Source: VXYL01 sp965199945
GTDB lineage: Bacteria > Pseudomonadota > Gammaproteobacteria > Pseudomonadales > Azotimanducaceae
DNA length: 64,000 nt
Assembly (NCBI GenBank): GCA_965199945.1
Contig: OZ241354.1
Span: forward strand, 3,100,001-3,164,000
Reading direction: 5' to 3'
Part shown: positions 1 to 9,195 of the stretch, one piece after another
Position numbering within the stretch: position 1 is the stretch's first letter
Layout: each line of letters starts with the position of its first letter
Notes under the pieces: model-generated
What the model was told of the DNA's origin: nothing
The model's database searches: none
What the model saw: the letters and a program-made list of their open reading frames with translations, nothing else
Made by a program: the position numbers and the translations under genes

Positions 1-24
1 TCGGACTGGGCCGCGCTGCGGTGA
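1..24 (+). CDS. C-terminal end of a probable antitoxin (partial)
   Basis: The first bases read in frame as a short tail (S-D-W-A-A-L-R) followed by a TGA stop. That stop overlaps the GTG start of the PIN toxin gene as GTGA. A short antitoxin ending this way directly before a PIN toxin is the usual VapBC/Phd-PIN layout, and the pair at 30760-31382 has the same GTGA joint. Only seven codons are visible, so the antitoxin family cannot be told. Confidence 0.5.
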   Translation, partial: SDWAALR

Positions 25-434
25 TTCTGCTGGACACCCATGTGCTGGTGTGGGCGGTCGACGGCAGTCCGCGGCTCGGCCCAAACGCCGCGGCGGCCAT
101 CGAGGAGGCGCGGCGCACGGAGCGCATTGGCGTATCGGCCATCACGCCGTGGGAAATCGCGCTTCTCGCGGAGATGGGGCGGCTGCGCTTGGCGCAGGAC
201 GTTGGCGAATGGATGGATGCGGCCTTGAACGCCCAGGGCTTGGATGTGCTGCCAATCGAACCCGCGATTGCCGTTGCCAGCGTGCGCTTGCCGGGAGAAC
301 TCCACGCCGACCCTGCCGACCGGCTCATCATCGCCACGGCGCGTCACTGGCGCGCGCCCTTGGCAACGGCTGATCGAGCGATTGCGGACTATGCGGCGGA
401 CGGGCACTTGCGGGTGATCGACGCAACCCGATGA
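21..434 (+). CDS. PIN-domain toxin (VapC-like ribonuclease)
   Basis: A 137-residue PIN-domain protein. The first acidic residue of the nuclease site is in the opening strand (LLDTHVLVW), a conserved acidic residue follows in the WEIAL segment, and the C-terminal acidic group lies in DPADRLIIATA, the usual signature of VapC-type toxins that are close to 130 residues long. These toxins are magnesium-dependent RNases kept inactive by the antitoxin encoded just upstream. The GTG start overlaps the stop of the preceding gene, which argues for translational coupling. The cellular RNA target cannot be predicted. Confidence 0.87.
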   Translation: MILLDTHVLVWAVDGSPRLGPNAAAAIEEARRTERIGVSAITPWEIALLAEMGRLRLAQDVGEWMDAALNAQGLDVLPIEPAIAVASVRLPGELHADPADRLIIATARHWRAPLATADRAIADYAADGHLRVIDATR

Positions 435-456
435 GCTTGGTGCGCGAAGTGTTAAC

Positions 457-1611
457 GTGACCGAAACCGCCGCGAAGCAACCATTGAACAAGCAACACCC
501 GCCAGCCGCCAGCGAAGTGCGGGCGATCATGGATTCGGCGGTGGATGCCATCGTCACCGCGGACGAGCGCGGCGTGATCCGGTCGTTCAACCGCGCCGCC
601 GAGCGGTTGTTCGGTTATCGAGCGCAAGAGGCGATTGGGCAGCCGATCAGCTTGCTGATGCCGGAGCCGGATCGGTCTCGCCACCAGCAGTACATCGAGC
701 GCTATCTGGCGACTGGCGACGCGCACATCATCGGCATTGGCCGCGAAGTGGAGGCGCAGCGCAAGGACGGTTCCCGAGTGCCGATCTATCTGGCGGTGAG
801 CGAGTTCCAAGTCGACAGCGAACGGCGCTTCGCCGCCGTTCTGCACGACATCTCAGCCGACCTCGAAGTGCGCGAACTGCGCGAACGCCTCGCCCAGGCC
901 GAGGGCATGAGCGCGCTCGTGGAAACAACGGCCACGCTCGCCCACGAGCTCAACCAGCCGCTTGCCGCCATCGCCACCTACGCGCAAGCCGCGCGCGTTC
1001 AAGCGACGAGCGACGATGCGAAGAAGCTGCTCGCCACGCTGGACAAAGTGGTGGAACAGGCGCTGCGCGCCGGGGCGGTGGTCAAGCGCGTTCAAGGCTT
1101 GGTGAAGGGCGTCGCGGGCGATTCGGAACGCTTCGAGGAGGCCGACGTCAACGCGCTTCTGGCCGGCGTCGCGGCGCTGGCGCGAACGGATGCGCAGCGG
1201 CAAGGCGTTCGCGTGTCGTTCGAGCCGAGCGCTCCTCTGCCCGCCGTACGCTGCGATCCGGTGCAGATTCAGCAGGTCGTGCTCAATCTGCTGCGCAACG
1301 GGATCGATGCCGTCGTCGCGGCTGGATGTTCCCACGGCGACGTCGTTCGCATCCATGCTCGCCGCGCCGACGGGGCGGTGTGCATCTGCGTCGAGGACAG
1401 CGGCAACGGCGTCGCAGCGGACGCGGGCGAGGCGGTTTTCGAGCCGTTCCACACCAACAAGCCGGACGGCATGGGCTTGGGCCTCGCCATCTGCGGCACC
1501 ATCGTCGCCAAGCACGGCGGCGTCTTGGGCTTTCACAACAACGCGCCGCGCCCAGGCGCCACCTTCCACTTCACCTTGCCCTTGGCGGAGCGCCTGCCAG
1601 ATGACGAATGA
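457..1611 (+). CDS. fixL: Heme-PAS oxygen sensor histidine kinase (FixL-like)
   Basis: A 384-residue soluble sensor kinase: PAS domain (about 20-135), dimerisation/phosphoacceptor domain with H163 in LAHELNQPLAA, and an HATPase domain with the N box (NLLRNGIDA), G1 (EDSGNG) and G2 (GMGLGLAI). The PAS core keeps the FixL heme pocket. RSRHQQYIERY gives H76 as the proximal heme ligand (equivalent to B. japonicum H200) and R82 (R206); HIIGIGR gives H90 (H214) and R96 (R220, the oxygen-sensing arginine). This points to oxygen sensing rather than a generic PAS kinase. No membrane segments are evident. It starts with GTG, and its stop overlaps the response-regulator start by four bases (ATGA). Confidence 0.85.
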   Translation: MTETAAKQPLNKQHPPAASEVRAIMDSAVDAIVTADERGVIRSFNRAAERLFGYRAQEAIGQPISLLMPEPDRSRHQQYIERYLATGDAHIIGIGREVEAQRKDGSRVPIYLAVSEFQVDSERRFAAVLHDISADLEVRELRERLAQAEGMSALVETTATLAHELNQPLAAIATYAQAARVQATSDDAKKLLATLDKVVEQALRAGAVVKRVQGLVKGVAGDSERFEEADVNALLAGVAALARTDAQRQGVRVSFEPSAPLPAVRCDPVQIQQVVLNLLRNGIDAVVAAGCSHGDVVRIHARRADGAVCICVEDSGNGVAADAGEAVFEPFHTNKPDGMGLGLAICGTIVAKHGGVLGFHNNAPRPGATFHFTLPLAERLPDDE

Positions 1612-2243
1612 CGAGTGAGGCGACGCAAACCGTCTTCGTCGTAGACGACGACGCCGCGCTGCGGGACGCCTTGGCGACGCTGCTCGAGGCCGAAGGCTGG
1701 GCGTGCGAGACGTGTGCCGACGCCGCCGCGTTCCTGGCCAAGCTCGGCGACTGGTCGCCAGCGGATTGCGGCTGTGTCGTCCTCGACGTGCTCATGCCGG
1801 GCGAGAGCGGCTTCGACGTGCAGGCGCATCTCAACGCCCGCCGCATCGACATGCCCGTCATCTTCATCACCGGCTACGGCGACGTGCCCGCCGCGGTGCG
1901 CGCCATGAAGGGCGGCGCCGTGGACTTCCTCACCAAGCCCTTCGACGTCCAAGCGCTCTTGCAGCAAATCCGCGCCGCCTTGCAGGCGAACACGGAACGC
2001 CAAGCGGCCAGATGCGAGCTCGAGGCGATTCGCGCCCGCGTAGCAACGCTTTCGCCGCGGGAGCGCCAAGTGTTCGAGCGCGTCGCCGTCGGACAGGCCA
2101 ACAAGAGCGTGGCGCTCGACTTGGGCGTGAGCGAGAGAACAGTGGAAATCCACCGCAGCCGCGTGATGCGGAAGATGGCGTGTCGCACGCTTGCCGATTT
2201 GGTGCGCTCGAAGTTGACTATCGAGGCCGAGGCGCCAGGATGA
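1608..2243 (+). CDS. fixJ: Two-component response regulator, FixJ/LuxR type
   Basis: A 211-residue regulator. The N-terminal receiver has the acidic pocket VVDDD and the phosphoacceptor D60 in VVLDVLMPG, and the conserved lysine in FLTKPFD. The C-terminal LuxR/FixJ helix-turn-helix begins at SPRERQVFERV and has the recognition stretch NKSVALDLGVSERTVEIHRSRVMRKM. Translation is coupled to the upstream kinase by an ATGA overlap, so the two form a dedicated sensor-regulator pair. In rhizobia FixJ activates fixK and nitrogen-fixation or microaerobic respiration genes. No such targets are in this window, so the regulon here is unknown. Confidence 0.87.
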   Translation: MTSEATQTVFVVDDDAALRDALATLLEAEGWACETCADAAAFLAKLGDWSPADCGCVVLDVLMPGESGFDVQAHLNARRIDMPVIFITGYGDVPAAVRAMKGGAVDFLTKPFDVQALLQQIRAALQANTERQAARCELEAIRARVATLSPRERQVFERVAVGQANKSVALDLGVSERTVEIHRSRVMRKMACRTLADLVRSKLTIEAEAPG

Positions 2244-2323
2244 CCGCTCGCCCCGGCCTTCCACAACGATAGCCGCGACGCCGTTTGCCGCGAAGCATGT
2301 CCAGTTCGCGGAAACACGCCGGC

Positions 2324-2566
2324 TCACCGATACGCTTCGCGTCGATGCAACACTCGAAGCACAACGATGTCGCCGTCCCGTCGAAGAATCACGCGCCAGT
2401 GTCCGACTCGCAGCCGAAACCGACCACGCAACGGGCCGCTCAGAGCGCGAACGTCGCCAACGCCGCTCGCAGCGAAACGATCCACCGCATTGAGGACTCG
2501 TTCCTGATCCTCCAACGGTAGATTCTGCATGTCCTTCGCGGCTCGATTGGCATAGCGGACGGTCAC
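2324..2566 (-). CDS. RelE/ParE-superfamily toxin
   Basis: An 80-residue basic protein with the RelE fold pattern: TVRYANRAAKDMQNLP at the start, a central RGRFRLRVGHWRVILRRDGD strand pair and a terminal RVLHRREAYR. The arginine-rich strand and the late H-R-R-E-A-Y motif are typical of RelE-type mRNA interferases. It is the second gene of a pair, overlapping the upstream antitoxin by ATGA. The length and motif favour RelE rather than ParE, but the target (mRNA at the ribosome or gyrase) cannot be fixed from sequence. Confidence 0.82.
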   Translation of the reverse strand: MTVRYANRAAKDMQNLPLEDQERVLNAVDRFAASGVGDVRALSGPLRGRFRLRVGHWRVILRRDGDIVVLRVLHRREAYR

Positions 2567-2817
2567 AGGCCGAGTCGAGCCCGAAGCTCCGTCGCGGAGA
2601 CAACACGTCCGTTCTCAACATCGCGCTCGCCTTCCGCTATTGCTTCTGCATCGCTAGGCGTGACGACCTCGTCATCCATCGGTGCCTTGGCTAGCGCGGA
2701 TGCCACCGGCTCGGGGAGCAACGGGGCGGACAACCCGGCAAGCATCCGCCCAGCAGTATCCAAGGCGTCATCCGGCAACGCGTCCACCAAGCGATGTATC
2801 TGATCCCTAGCGGTCAT
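2563..2817 (-). CDS. RelB-like antitoxin
   Basis: An 84-residue acidic protein lying first in the toxin-antitoxin operon. Its C-terminal region (ERDVENGRVVSATELRARLG) matches the end of many short antitoxins that pair with RelE-type toxins. The N-terminal half (LVDALPDDALDTAGRML) is helical and would form the dimer/DNA-binding part. The stop overlaps the toxin start by four bases. No separate helix-turn-helix is obvious, so the subfamily is left open. Confidence 0.72.
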   Translation of the reverse strand: MTARDQIHRLVDALPDDALDTAGRMLAGLSAPLLPEPVASALAKAPMDDEVVTPSDAEAIAEGERDVENGRVVSATELRARLGL

Positions 2818-3010
2818 GTGTGATTCCTACCGTAGCGAGATTGTAGCCGGCAGGGGCGATGCAGCGCCGCCCGATGCGTGGTTGTCACTCCATGCAAATG
2901 ACTGACTGATGCGAGGTTGGCGGAGACTTGAGCTGCGCCGTCCGAGGTGCCCGACGACGTCCGGCCGCACCGCAGTGGCCGGCGAGGCAGCGACGGGCAG
3001 GCACTGCGCC

Positions 3011-4828
3011 TCACCGCATCTCCTTCCGCACATGGGTGTGCGCACCGAAGGGGTCGTCTGCGGCCAAGCGGGCGCGGGCGGCATCGTCGCCCTTGAGGCG
3101 CCAGTCGAACCAGGCGAGCGCGTACCAGTCTCGCACGACGTGGGGCAGGTAGGCTTGCTGGCCGTCTTCGTACACCGTCCAGCCCAGCTCGTCGTAGCGT
3201 TCGCCAGCCGGCGGCTCCGACGCGAAGGCAGCGTCGCCGGTGGCTTTGCGGGTGCGGCTGGGGTCTTGGCCGAAGGGCAGTTCGCCGCGCACGAAGGCTG
3301 GCCAGGGGAACAGGCGGGCGGCTTCGTTCACCAAGGTGTCGTGGCCGACGTCGCGCACGATTACCAGGAAGCGGTCCGAGCGGGCGCGTTGCCAGCCGCT
3401 CAGCGCCACTGGCTGTGGATTCGTCATCCGGTCAGGGGCGGCGCGCTCGGCAGCCAGCGGGAACGCCTGCTTGGCGTCGCCGCCCGCTTCCCGCACGGCG
3501 GTGGTGAAGAGGCCGATGAAGATGCTCTGCACGAAGGCGTCCTCGTCGCCCACCATCAGCAGCAGCGGCTTGCGCACGCCGCCCTCGCTGCCGCCAAGCG
3601 TTTCCTCGGGCGTCCACTTGAACGGCGGCGCGTTGTTGAGGCCGAACGCGGCGTCGACCGCCGGCAGATGGTTGGCGGCCAGCTGCGCGGTCATGGAACC
3701 CAGCGAGTGGCCAGCCGCGCCGATGTTCTCGGCATCGATGCGGCCATTGAGCAGATCGCACAAGTAGCTGTTCGAGGTGGGACGGGCGGCGCTCGTGGCA
3801 CCCATGGACGCCAGCGCGGTGCGGCATTCCGGCTCGTCCATGCCCATGCTCAGCACGGTGCGCAGCATCAGCGCCACGTCGCCGAGGCGCTGGCGGAACA
3901 GGTTGCGCATCATCGTCGTGGCGCGTTCGACGCCGCCGGGCACGGCCTTGCGCTTGGCGGGGTCGGCCTCGCCGTCGAACAGCAGCCGGTGGAAGTACGG
4001 CACCACCTTCGCTTCGTCGGACAGCTGTTCGTGCGCCGCCGCCACTTCCGACCACTCGCGTTCGTTGCGGAACGGCGAGTCCTCGTCGTGGAATACCAGC
4101 GGCAGCGTGCCGTCGCTGACGAACGTGGGCGCCGCCACGATGTAGCCGTGCGAGGCCAGGAACTCGGCGAAGGTTCCCCACATCGCGTGGTTGCCGCCCA
4201 GTCCGTGCGCCACCAAGATCACCGGAAACCGGCCTTCCGCCGCGGTGGCGTCCTGCCAAGCGCCTTGCGGCGTCTCCAGGATGTGCCCGCCGATGCTGGA
4301 AAGAGCGGCTTGCCGGTCGGCTTCGGACATCTCCGCCAGTGCGCCGCCGGGGCGCACTTGGGTGATCTCGGCCGCGGCCATGCCGGCGATGGTGCGGCGC
4401 ACGGCGATGTGCGGATCGCGAAAGAAGAAGTCGTGGTAGTTGGCTTGTCGACCATTGGCCGCCGGGAGAGGGCTGCGTTGCCGCTCCTGCCATTGGCTCT
4501 CCGGCGAGGGCGGCGCCGGATACCACAGCTGGAACACCACGGTGCGGCGTTGGCCGCTGGCGTCGATGCGGCGAAGCAGGGTCTGGTATTCGGCGCTGCC
4601 GTAGAAGCCGTTCCACGGATCGAGGTGTGCCAAGGCGTCCACCGCGAAGCCGGTCGCCACGCCGACGGCATACTGGCCGTAGGCCGCCTCGGGCGGCAGG
4701 GAAGATGGCGGCGCCGCATCTTCCGCCGCGCTCGCCGGCAAGGCCGGCCAAAGCAACAGCGCCAAGACGGCCAACATGCGCCTTGCCGCGACGTTCAGCC
4801 TTTGCGGGTGGATTCGTTTGCAACACAT
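3011..4828 (-). CDS. Secreted alpha/beta hydrolase (PAF-acetylhydrolase/lipase-like)
   Basis: A 605-residue protein with an N-terminal signal peptide: basic start, hydrophobic core MLAVLALLLWPALPASA, probable cleavage near residue 34. The catalytic core shows the oxyanion segment VILVAHGLGGNHAMW and the nucleophile elbow AAGHSLGSMTAQ; the aspartate and histidine should follow in the C-terminal third (LLMVGDEDAF and VRDVGHDTL are candidates). The start was placed at the ATG at 4828 because AGAAAGGGG lies just upstream and the signal peptide follows. A longer reading frame extends upstream but lacks protein-like sequence. It probably cleaves ester or acyl substrates in the periplasm; the substrate is unknown. 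It stands alone, opposite to the next gene. Confidence 0.8.
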   Translation of the reverse strand: MCCKRIHPQRLNVAARRMLAVLALLLWPALPASAAEDAAPPSSLPPEAAYGQYAVGVATGFAVDALAHLDPWNGFYGSAEYQTLLRRIDASGQRRTVVFQLWYPAPPSPESQWQERQRSPLPAANGRQANYHDFFFRDPHIAVRRTIAGMAAAEITQVRPGGALAEMSEADRQAALSSIGGHILETPQGAWQDATAAEGRFPVILVAHGLGGNHAMWGTFAEFLASHGYIVAAPTFVSDGTLPLVFHDEDSPFRNEREWSEVAAAHEQLSDEAKVVPYFHRLLFDGEADPAKRKAVPGGVERATTMMRNLFRQRLGDVALMLRTVLSMGMDEPECRTALASMGATSAARPTSNSYLCDLLNGRIDAENIGAAGHSLGSMTAQLAANHLPAVDAAFGLNNAPPFKWTPEETLGGSEGGVRKPLLLMVGDEDAFVQSIFIGLFTTAVREAGGDAKQAFPLAAERAAPDRMTNPQPVALSGWQRARSDRFLVIVRDVGHDTLVNEAARLFPWPAFVRGELPFGQDPSRTRKATGDAAFASEPPAGERYDELGWTVYEDGQQAYLPHVVRDWYALAWFDWRLKGDDAARARLAADDPFGAHTHVRKEMR

Positions 4829-5030
4829 GACGCAGCCCCTTTCTGCACATGGCTCATCAGCGAGAATGTCAGCATACCAACGGAACGGCGCGCTGTTTCG
4901 AGAGGCCGCCAGACGCAGCCCAAGCGCTGAACGCTTCCACTGGGCGTGCCGTTCCCCGGCGCCGTCGCACGATGCGTTCCGACAGCGGCATGAGTAAACT
5001 GCCGCAAGATCAACCGACGGGAGTGTGGGC

Positions 5031-6158
5031 ATGGGGCCGTTGCAGGGCTTTCGCGTCATCGAGCTGGCGGGCATTGGGCCGGGGCCGTTTTGCGGAATGA
5101 TGCTTTCCGACATGGGGGCGGAGGTGATCCGCGTGGACCGGGTCGGCGGCAGGGGCGGGCGGCGGGACGTGCTCACCCGCAACCGGCGCTCCATCGCCGT
5201 GGACTTGAAGCAGCCGGCCGGCGTGGAGGTGGTGCTGAAGCTGGCGGAAACGGCGGATGCGTTGTTCGAGGGCTTCCGGCCGGGCGTGACGGAGCGCCTG
5301 GGCTTGGGGCCGGAGGACTGCATGGCGCGCAATCGCCGCTTGGTGTACGGGCGCATGACCGGTTGGGGGCAGGACGGCCCGATTGCCCATGCCGCCGGGC
5401 ACGACATCAACTACATCGGCCTCGCCGGCGCCCTGCACGCCATCGGCGAGCCGGGCGGCAAGCCGGTGCCGCCGCTCAACCTGATCGGCGATTTCGGCGG
5501 CGGCGGGATGCTGCTGGCCTACGGGCTGGTGTGCGGCATGTTGGAGGCGTCCCGCTCCGGCGAAGGCCAAGTGATCGACGCAGCGATGGTGGACGGCGCC
5601 GCGGCGCTGATGGCGATGTTCTTCTCCATGGCCGGCAACGGCTTCAAGGATCAGCGCGGCAGCAACATGCTCGACGGCGGCGCCCACTTCTACAACACCT
5701 ACGAGACGAAGGACGGCGAATACGTCTGCGTCGGCGCCATCGAGCCGCAGTTCTACGCCGAGCTGGTGGAGAAGTCCGGCGTGGACGCGAAGCGCTTCGG
5801 CGCGCAGATGGACGCCATGCAATGGGCGCCCTTCAAGGACGAGTTGGCCGAGGTCTTCAAGCAGAAGACCCGCGACGAGTGGTGCGCCATCATGGAAGGC
5901 AGCGACGTCTGTTTCGCGCCGGTGCTGTCGATCCTCGAAGCGCCGCAGCATCCGCACAACAAGCACCGCGCCACGTTCGTCGACGTGGACGGCGTCACCC
6001 AGCCCGCCCCGGCGCCGCGCTTCAGCCGCACCCAGGCGGAGATCTCCCACGCCGCGCGCCCTCCGGGGGCGGACACCAGGGACGTGCTCGCGGACATCGG
6101 CTTCGACGAATCGAAGATCGGCGCCTTGGAAGCGCAAGGCGTGGTGCAGGCGGCCTAG
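5031..6158 (+). CDS. CaiB/BaiF-type CoA-transferase (alpha-methylacyl-CoA racemase-like)
   Basis: A 375-residue family III CoA-transferase/racemase. The start MGPLQGFRVIELAGIGPGPF, the CoA-binding MLSDMGAEVIRVDR and the RNRRSIAVDLKQ stretch are classic for the Amacr subgroup. The catalytic aspartate is expected in GQVIDAAMVDGAAAL. The ATG at 5031 was chosen over a GTG two codons earlier because it sits seven bases after GGGAG and gives the canonical N-terminus. Members either epimerise 2-methylacyl-CoAs or move CoA between carboxylic acids. The acyl-CoA dehydrogenases elsewhere in the window fit a branched-chain or sterol-like acyl degradation role, but that is inference. Confidence 0.88.
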   Translation: MGPLQGFRVIELAGIGPGPFCGMMLSDMGAEVIRVDRVGGRGGRRDVLTRNRRSIAVDLKQPAGVEVVLKLAETADALFEGFRPGVTERLGLGPEDCMARNRRLVYGRMTGWGQDGPIAHAAGHDINYIGLAGALHAIGEPGGKPVPPLNLIGDFGGGGMLLAYGLVCGMLEASRSGEGQVIDAAMVDGAAALMAMFFSMAGNGFKDQRGSNMLDGGAHFYNTYETKDGEYVCVGAIEPQFYAELVEKSGVDAKRFGAQMDAMQWAPFKDELAEVFKQKTRDEWCAIMEGSDVCFAPVLSILEAPQHPHNKHRATFVDVDGVTQPAPAPRFSRTQAEISHAARPPGADTRDVLADIGFDESKIGALEAQGVVQAA

Positions 6159-6282
6159 AGGGCGAGGGACGCGCACGGCGGCGAGCCGAGGCGTCCCCGC
6201 AACGTCGCTGTCGCCGCAACAGCCACGGCGCGGAACTGTTCCCGCCATCTCGCCCGAGCGGGCAGCGGAGTATGATCGCCGC

Positions 6283-7992
6283 ATGACCTTCGCAAACGGC
6301 CAGGGCCGACGTCGAACGCTGCGCGAACTGCTCCTCGAGCACAACGCGGTTGCGCCGGCGGATATCGAGAAAGCCGAGCAGATTCAGCGCACCGTCGGCG
6401 GGCGGCTCGGTTCGCTGCTGGTGGCCAACGGCGCCGTCTCGGAAGACGTGGTGCTGCGCGCGCTGGCCGAGCAGCTTGGCGTCGCCTACCTGCGCGACGA
6501 GGACGACCTGCCGAACGAGCTGACGGTGTTCCGCTTCATGACGGACGCGCCGATCAAGCTGGACTGGTGCCTCGACAACGCCACGCTGCTGTGGCGCACC
6601 GACGAAGGGGCGCTGTGCTGCCTCGCCCGCGACATCGAAGACCGCGCGCTGCTCGAAACCCTCGGCTACTTCTACCCGGGCGAGCGCGTCGCCTTCCACA
6701 TCGCCGCGAACCACCACATCGACCGCCTCCTCGACTACGTGCGCAAGGAACGCGCCATGGCCGATCTGTTCTCCGGCGAGAACGCCAAGCTGCTGCGCGA
6801 GATGGCCGAGGAAGCGCCGATCATCGAGCTGGTGAACAACCTGCTCTCCCAGGCCGTGGATTTGGACGCATCGGACATCCACGTGGAGCCGGCCGAGGAG
6901 AGCTTCGCCGTGCGCATGCGCATCGACGGCGTGCTGCACACGCGCCTGACCCAGCCGATGGACCGCTTCCCCGCAGTGGCGTCGCGCATCAAGCTCGTTG
7001 CCGGCATCGACATCGCCGAGCGGCGTCTGCCCCAGGACGGGCGCATTTCCCGGCGCATCGCCGGCAAGGACATGGACATCCGCGTTTCCACCGTGCCTTG
7101 CGCGTTCGGCGAATCCATCGTGCTGCGGCTGCTCGCCCAGGAACGCGGCGATATGGCGCTCGACAACCTCGGCATGGAGCCGGATCATCTGGAGATGTTC
7201 CGCGGCTGGCTGCGCGCCAGCAATGGCATCGTGCTGGTGACCGGGCCCACGGGGTCGGGCAAGTCCACCACCTTGGCGAGCGCCTTGGAGGACGTCGACG
7301 ACGGCGTCCACAAGATCATCACGGTGGAAGACCCCATCGAATACCAGATGCCGAACATCACGCAGATCCAGGCGCATGCGGAGATCGGCTACACCTTCGC
7401 CCGGGCGCTGCGCCACATCCTGCGGCAGGACCCGAACATCATCATGATCGGCGAAATCCGCGACCTGGAAACCGCCGAGATCGCCATCCGCTCGGCGCTC
7501 ACCGGGCACCTGGTGCTCTCCACCGTCCACACCAACGACGCCATCGGCAGCTTCACGCGGCTCGTGGACATGGGCGTGGAGCCGTTCCTTGTGGCCGCCC
7601 CGACCCGCGGCGTGCAGGCGCAGCGGCTGGTGCGGAAGGCCTGCCAGCACTGCGCGACGCCGGCCCAGCCGAGCATGGCGGCGCTCGACGTTCTCGACGG
7701 CGCCTCGGCGGCGTTCGTGGGCGATCGCTGGCTGCGCACGGAAGGCTGCGACGCCTGCCAGCACACCGGTTTCCGGGGGCGCATGGGCATCTACGAGCTG
7801 GTGCCGATGTCCGACGAACTGCAAGGCATGATCGTCTCCGGCGCCAACGTGAACGACCTCAAGAACCATGCCCACCGCAAGCAGGGACATCGCACGCTGC
7901 TGCAGGACGGCATGGTGAAGGCGTCCCAAGGGCTCACCACCGTCGAGGAAGTGATGCGCCTGACCATTGCCGGCAACGAAGGGGGCGTTTGA
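6283..7992 (+). CDS. gspE: Type II secretion / type IV pilus-like assembly ATPase GspE
   Basis: A 569-residue secretion ATPase. It has an N-terminal GspE/PilB domain (about 1-150), Walker A GPTGSGKSTT, Asp box, Walker B region IIMIGEIRDLETAEIAIRSA, His box LSTVHTND, and a tetracysteine zinc motif near the C-terminus (CQHC ... CDAC). Such hexameric ATPases drive pseudopilus assembly from the cytoplasmic side of the inner membrane. It heads a gspE-F-G-H run with short gaps or overlaps. A GGAG lies 12 bases before the ATG, which is rather far, and a TATGAT hexamer is seven bases upstream of the ATG. Confidence 0.92.
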   Translation: MTFANGQGRRRTLRELLLEHNAVAPADIEKAEQIQRTVGGRLGSLLVANGAVSEDVVLRALAEQLGVAYLRDEDDLPNELTVFRFMTDAPIKLDWCLDNATLLWRTDEGALCCLARDIEDRALLETLGYFYPGERVAFHIAANHHIDRLLDYVRKERAMADLFSGENAKLLREMAEEAPIIELVNNLLSQAVDLDASDIHVEPAEESFAVRMRIDGVLHTRLTQPMDRFPAVASRIKLVAGIDIAERRLPQDGRISRRIAGKDMDIRVSTVPCAFGESIVLRLLAQERGDMALDNLGMEPDHLEMFRGWLRASNGIVLVTGPTGSGKSTTLASALEDVDDGVHKIITVEDPIEYQMPNITQIQAHAEIGYTFARALRHILRQDPNIIMIGEIRDLETAEIAIRSALTGHLVLSTVHTNDAIGSFTRLVDMGVEPFLVAAPTRGVQAQRLVRKACQHCATPAQPSMAALDVLDGASAAFVGDRWLRTEGCDACQHTGFRGRMGIYELVPMSDELQGMIVSGANVNDLKNHAHRKQGHRTLLQDGMVKASQGLTTVEEVMRLTIAGNEGGV

Positions 7993-8004
7993 CGGCCTTC
8001 GGCG

Positions 8005-9195
8005 ATGGAGTACCAGTACGAGGCCATCGACGCGAACCGGCAGACGGTGAAAGGCGTTCTGGATGCCGCCTCGCCAGCCGACGTGGTGCGGCGGCTCGCC
8101 CGCGACGGGCACACCGTGGTGGACGTCAGCGAGCGGCGCCAGACGCTGCCGACGTTCCAACGCAAGCTGCGCGCCGGCGACGTGGTGATCGCCTTCCACG
8201 AGCTGGCGACGCTGCTGCAATCCGGCGTGTCGCTGAGCGACGCCATCCTCGCCCAGAGCCGCGGCAGCCACCATCCGGCCTTGACCGCGGCCTTCGACAC
8301 CATCGCCCGGGAACTCACCCGCGGCCAGAGCTTCCTGAACGCCTTGCGCGCCGCGAAGCTGCCGCTGCCGGAGTACGTCCTGCAACTGGTGGAGGCGGGC
8401 GAGCTGAGCGGCCGGCTGGCGCACTCGCTGCGCGAGGCGGTGGACGAGATGGAGGACGACCAGCGCATCGCCTCGGACATTCGCGGCGCACTGGCCTATC
8501 CGGCCATTCTGGTGTGCGCCGGCACCGGCGCGGTGCTGCTGGTGTTCGTCTTCGTGGTGCCCCAGTTCGCCAATCTGCTGGACGACTTGGAGAACCTGCC
8601 GCTTCTGGCACGGGTGGTGCTGGGCGCTGGCGTGTGGTTCAACGACAACACCACGCTGTTCGCCATTCTCGCCGTCGGCGCGGTGCTCGCGCTGGTGGCC
8701 GTGCTGCGCCAAGCCAGGTTTCGCGCCACGATGCTCGACGCGGTGGCGCGGCTGCCGGTGCTCGGCGCGTGGCTCACCGAAGCCGACACCGCCAAGTGGG
8801 CGTCCGTGATGGGCGCCATGCTGACTGCCCGGGTGGAGCTGATGGACGCCTTGGCGCTCGCCGCCCGCGGCGTGCGCATCTCGCGCCGGCGCGTCATGCT
8901 GGACCGCGTGGCCACGGACGTGAAGAGCGGCAGCCCGCTTTCCGAAGCGCTCGAGAAGCAGCGCGCCCTCACGCCGACCGGCTACAACCTGATCCGCGTG
9001 GGCGAACAGGCCGGGCAACTGGCGGAAATGCTGCGCGCGCTGGCGACCCTCTACGAGAACAACAGCGCGCGGCGCATGAAGCGCGTGCTCACGCTCATCG
9101 AACCGCTGGCCATCCTCTTGATCGGCAGCGTGCTTGGCAGCATTATGCTTGGCTTGATTCTGGCCATCACCAGCGCGAATGAAATCGCCATCTGA
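8005..9195 (+). CDS. gspF: Type II secretion inner-membrane platform protein GspF
   Basis: A 396-residue protein with two repeated GspF cytoplasmic domains and three membrane segments (around IRGALAYPAILVCAGTGAVLLVFVFV, then TLFAILAVGAVLALVAVL, and the C-terminal PLAILLIGSVLGSIMLGLILA). FHELATLLQSGVSLSDAI and VGEQAGQLAEML are family hallmarks in the first and second repeat. It follows gspE after 12 bases and its end overlaps gspG by 17 bases, so the genes are co-translated. GspF links the ATPase to the growing pseudopilus. Confidence 0.92.
   Translation: MEYQYEAIDANRQTVKGVLDAASPADVVRRLARDGHTVVDVSERRQTLPTFQRKLRAGDVVIAFHELATLLQSGVSLSDAILAQSRGSHHPALTAAFDTIARELTRGQSFLNALRAAKLPLPEYVLQLVEAGELSGRLAHSLREAVDEMEDDQRIASDIRGALAYPAILVCAGTGAVLLVFVFVVPQFANLLDDLENLPLLARVVLGAGVWFNDNTTLFAILAVGAVLALVAVLRQARFRATMLDAVARLPVLGAWLTEADTAKWASVMGAMLTARVELMDALALAARGVRISRRRVMLDRVATDVKSGSPLSEALEKQRALTPTGYNLIRVGEQAGQLAEMLRALATLYENNSARRMKRVLTLIEPLAILLIGSVLGSIMLGLILAITSANEIAI

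Noticed and set aside
2909..4930. Long plus-strand frame over the hydrolase gene
   Set aside because: No protein-like features; the minus strand has a signal peptide and serine hydrolase motifs.
4829..5410. N-terminal extension of the secreted hydrolase
   Set aside because: The frame continues upstream over the CoA-transferase start on the other strand and carries no protein features; the signal peptide marks the true start.
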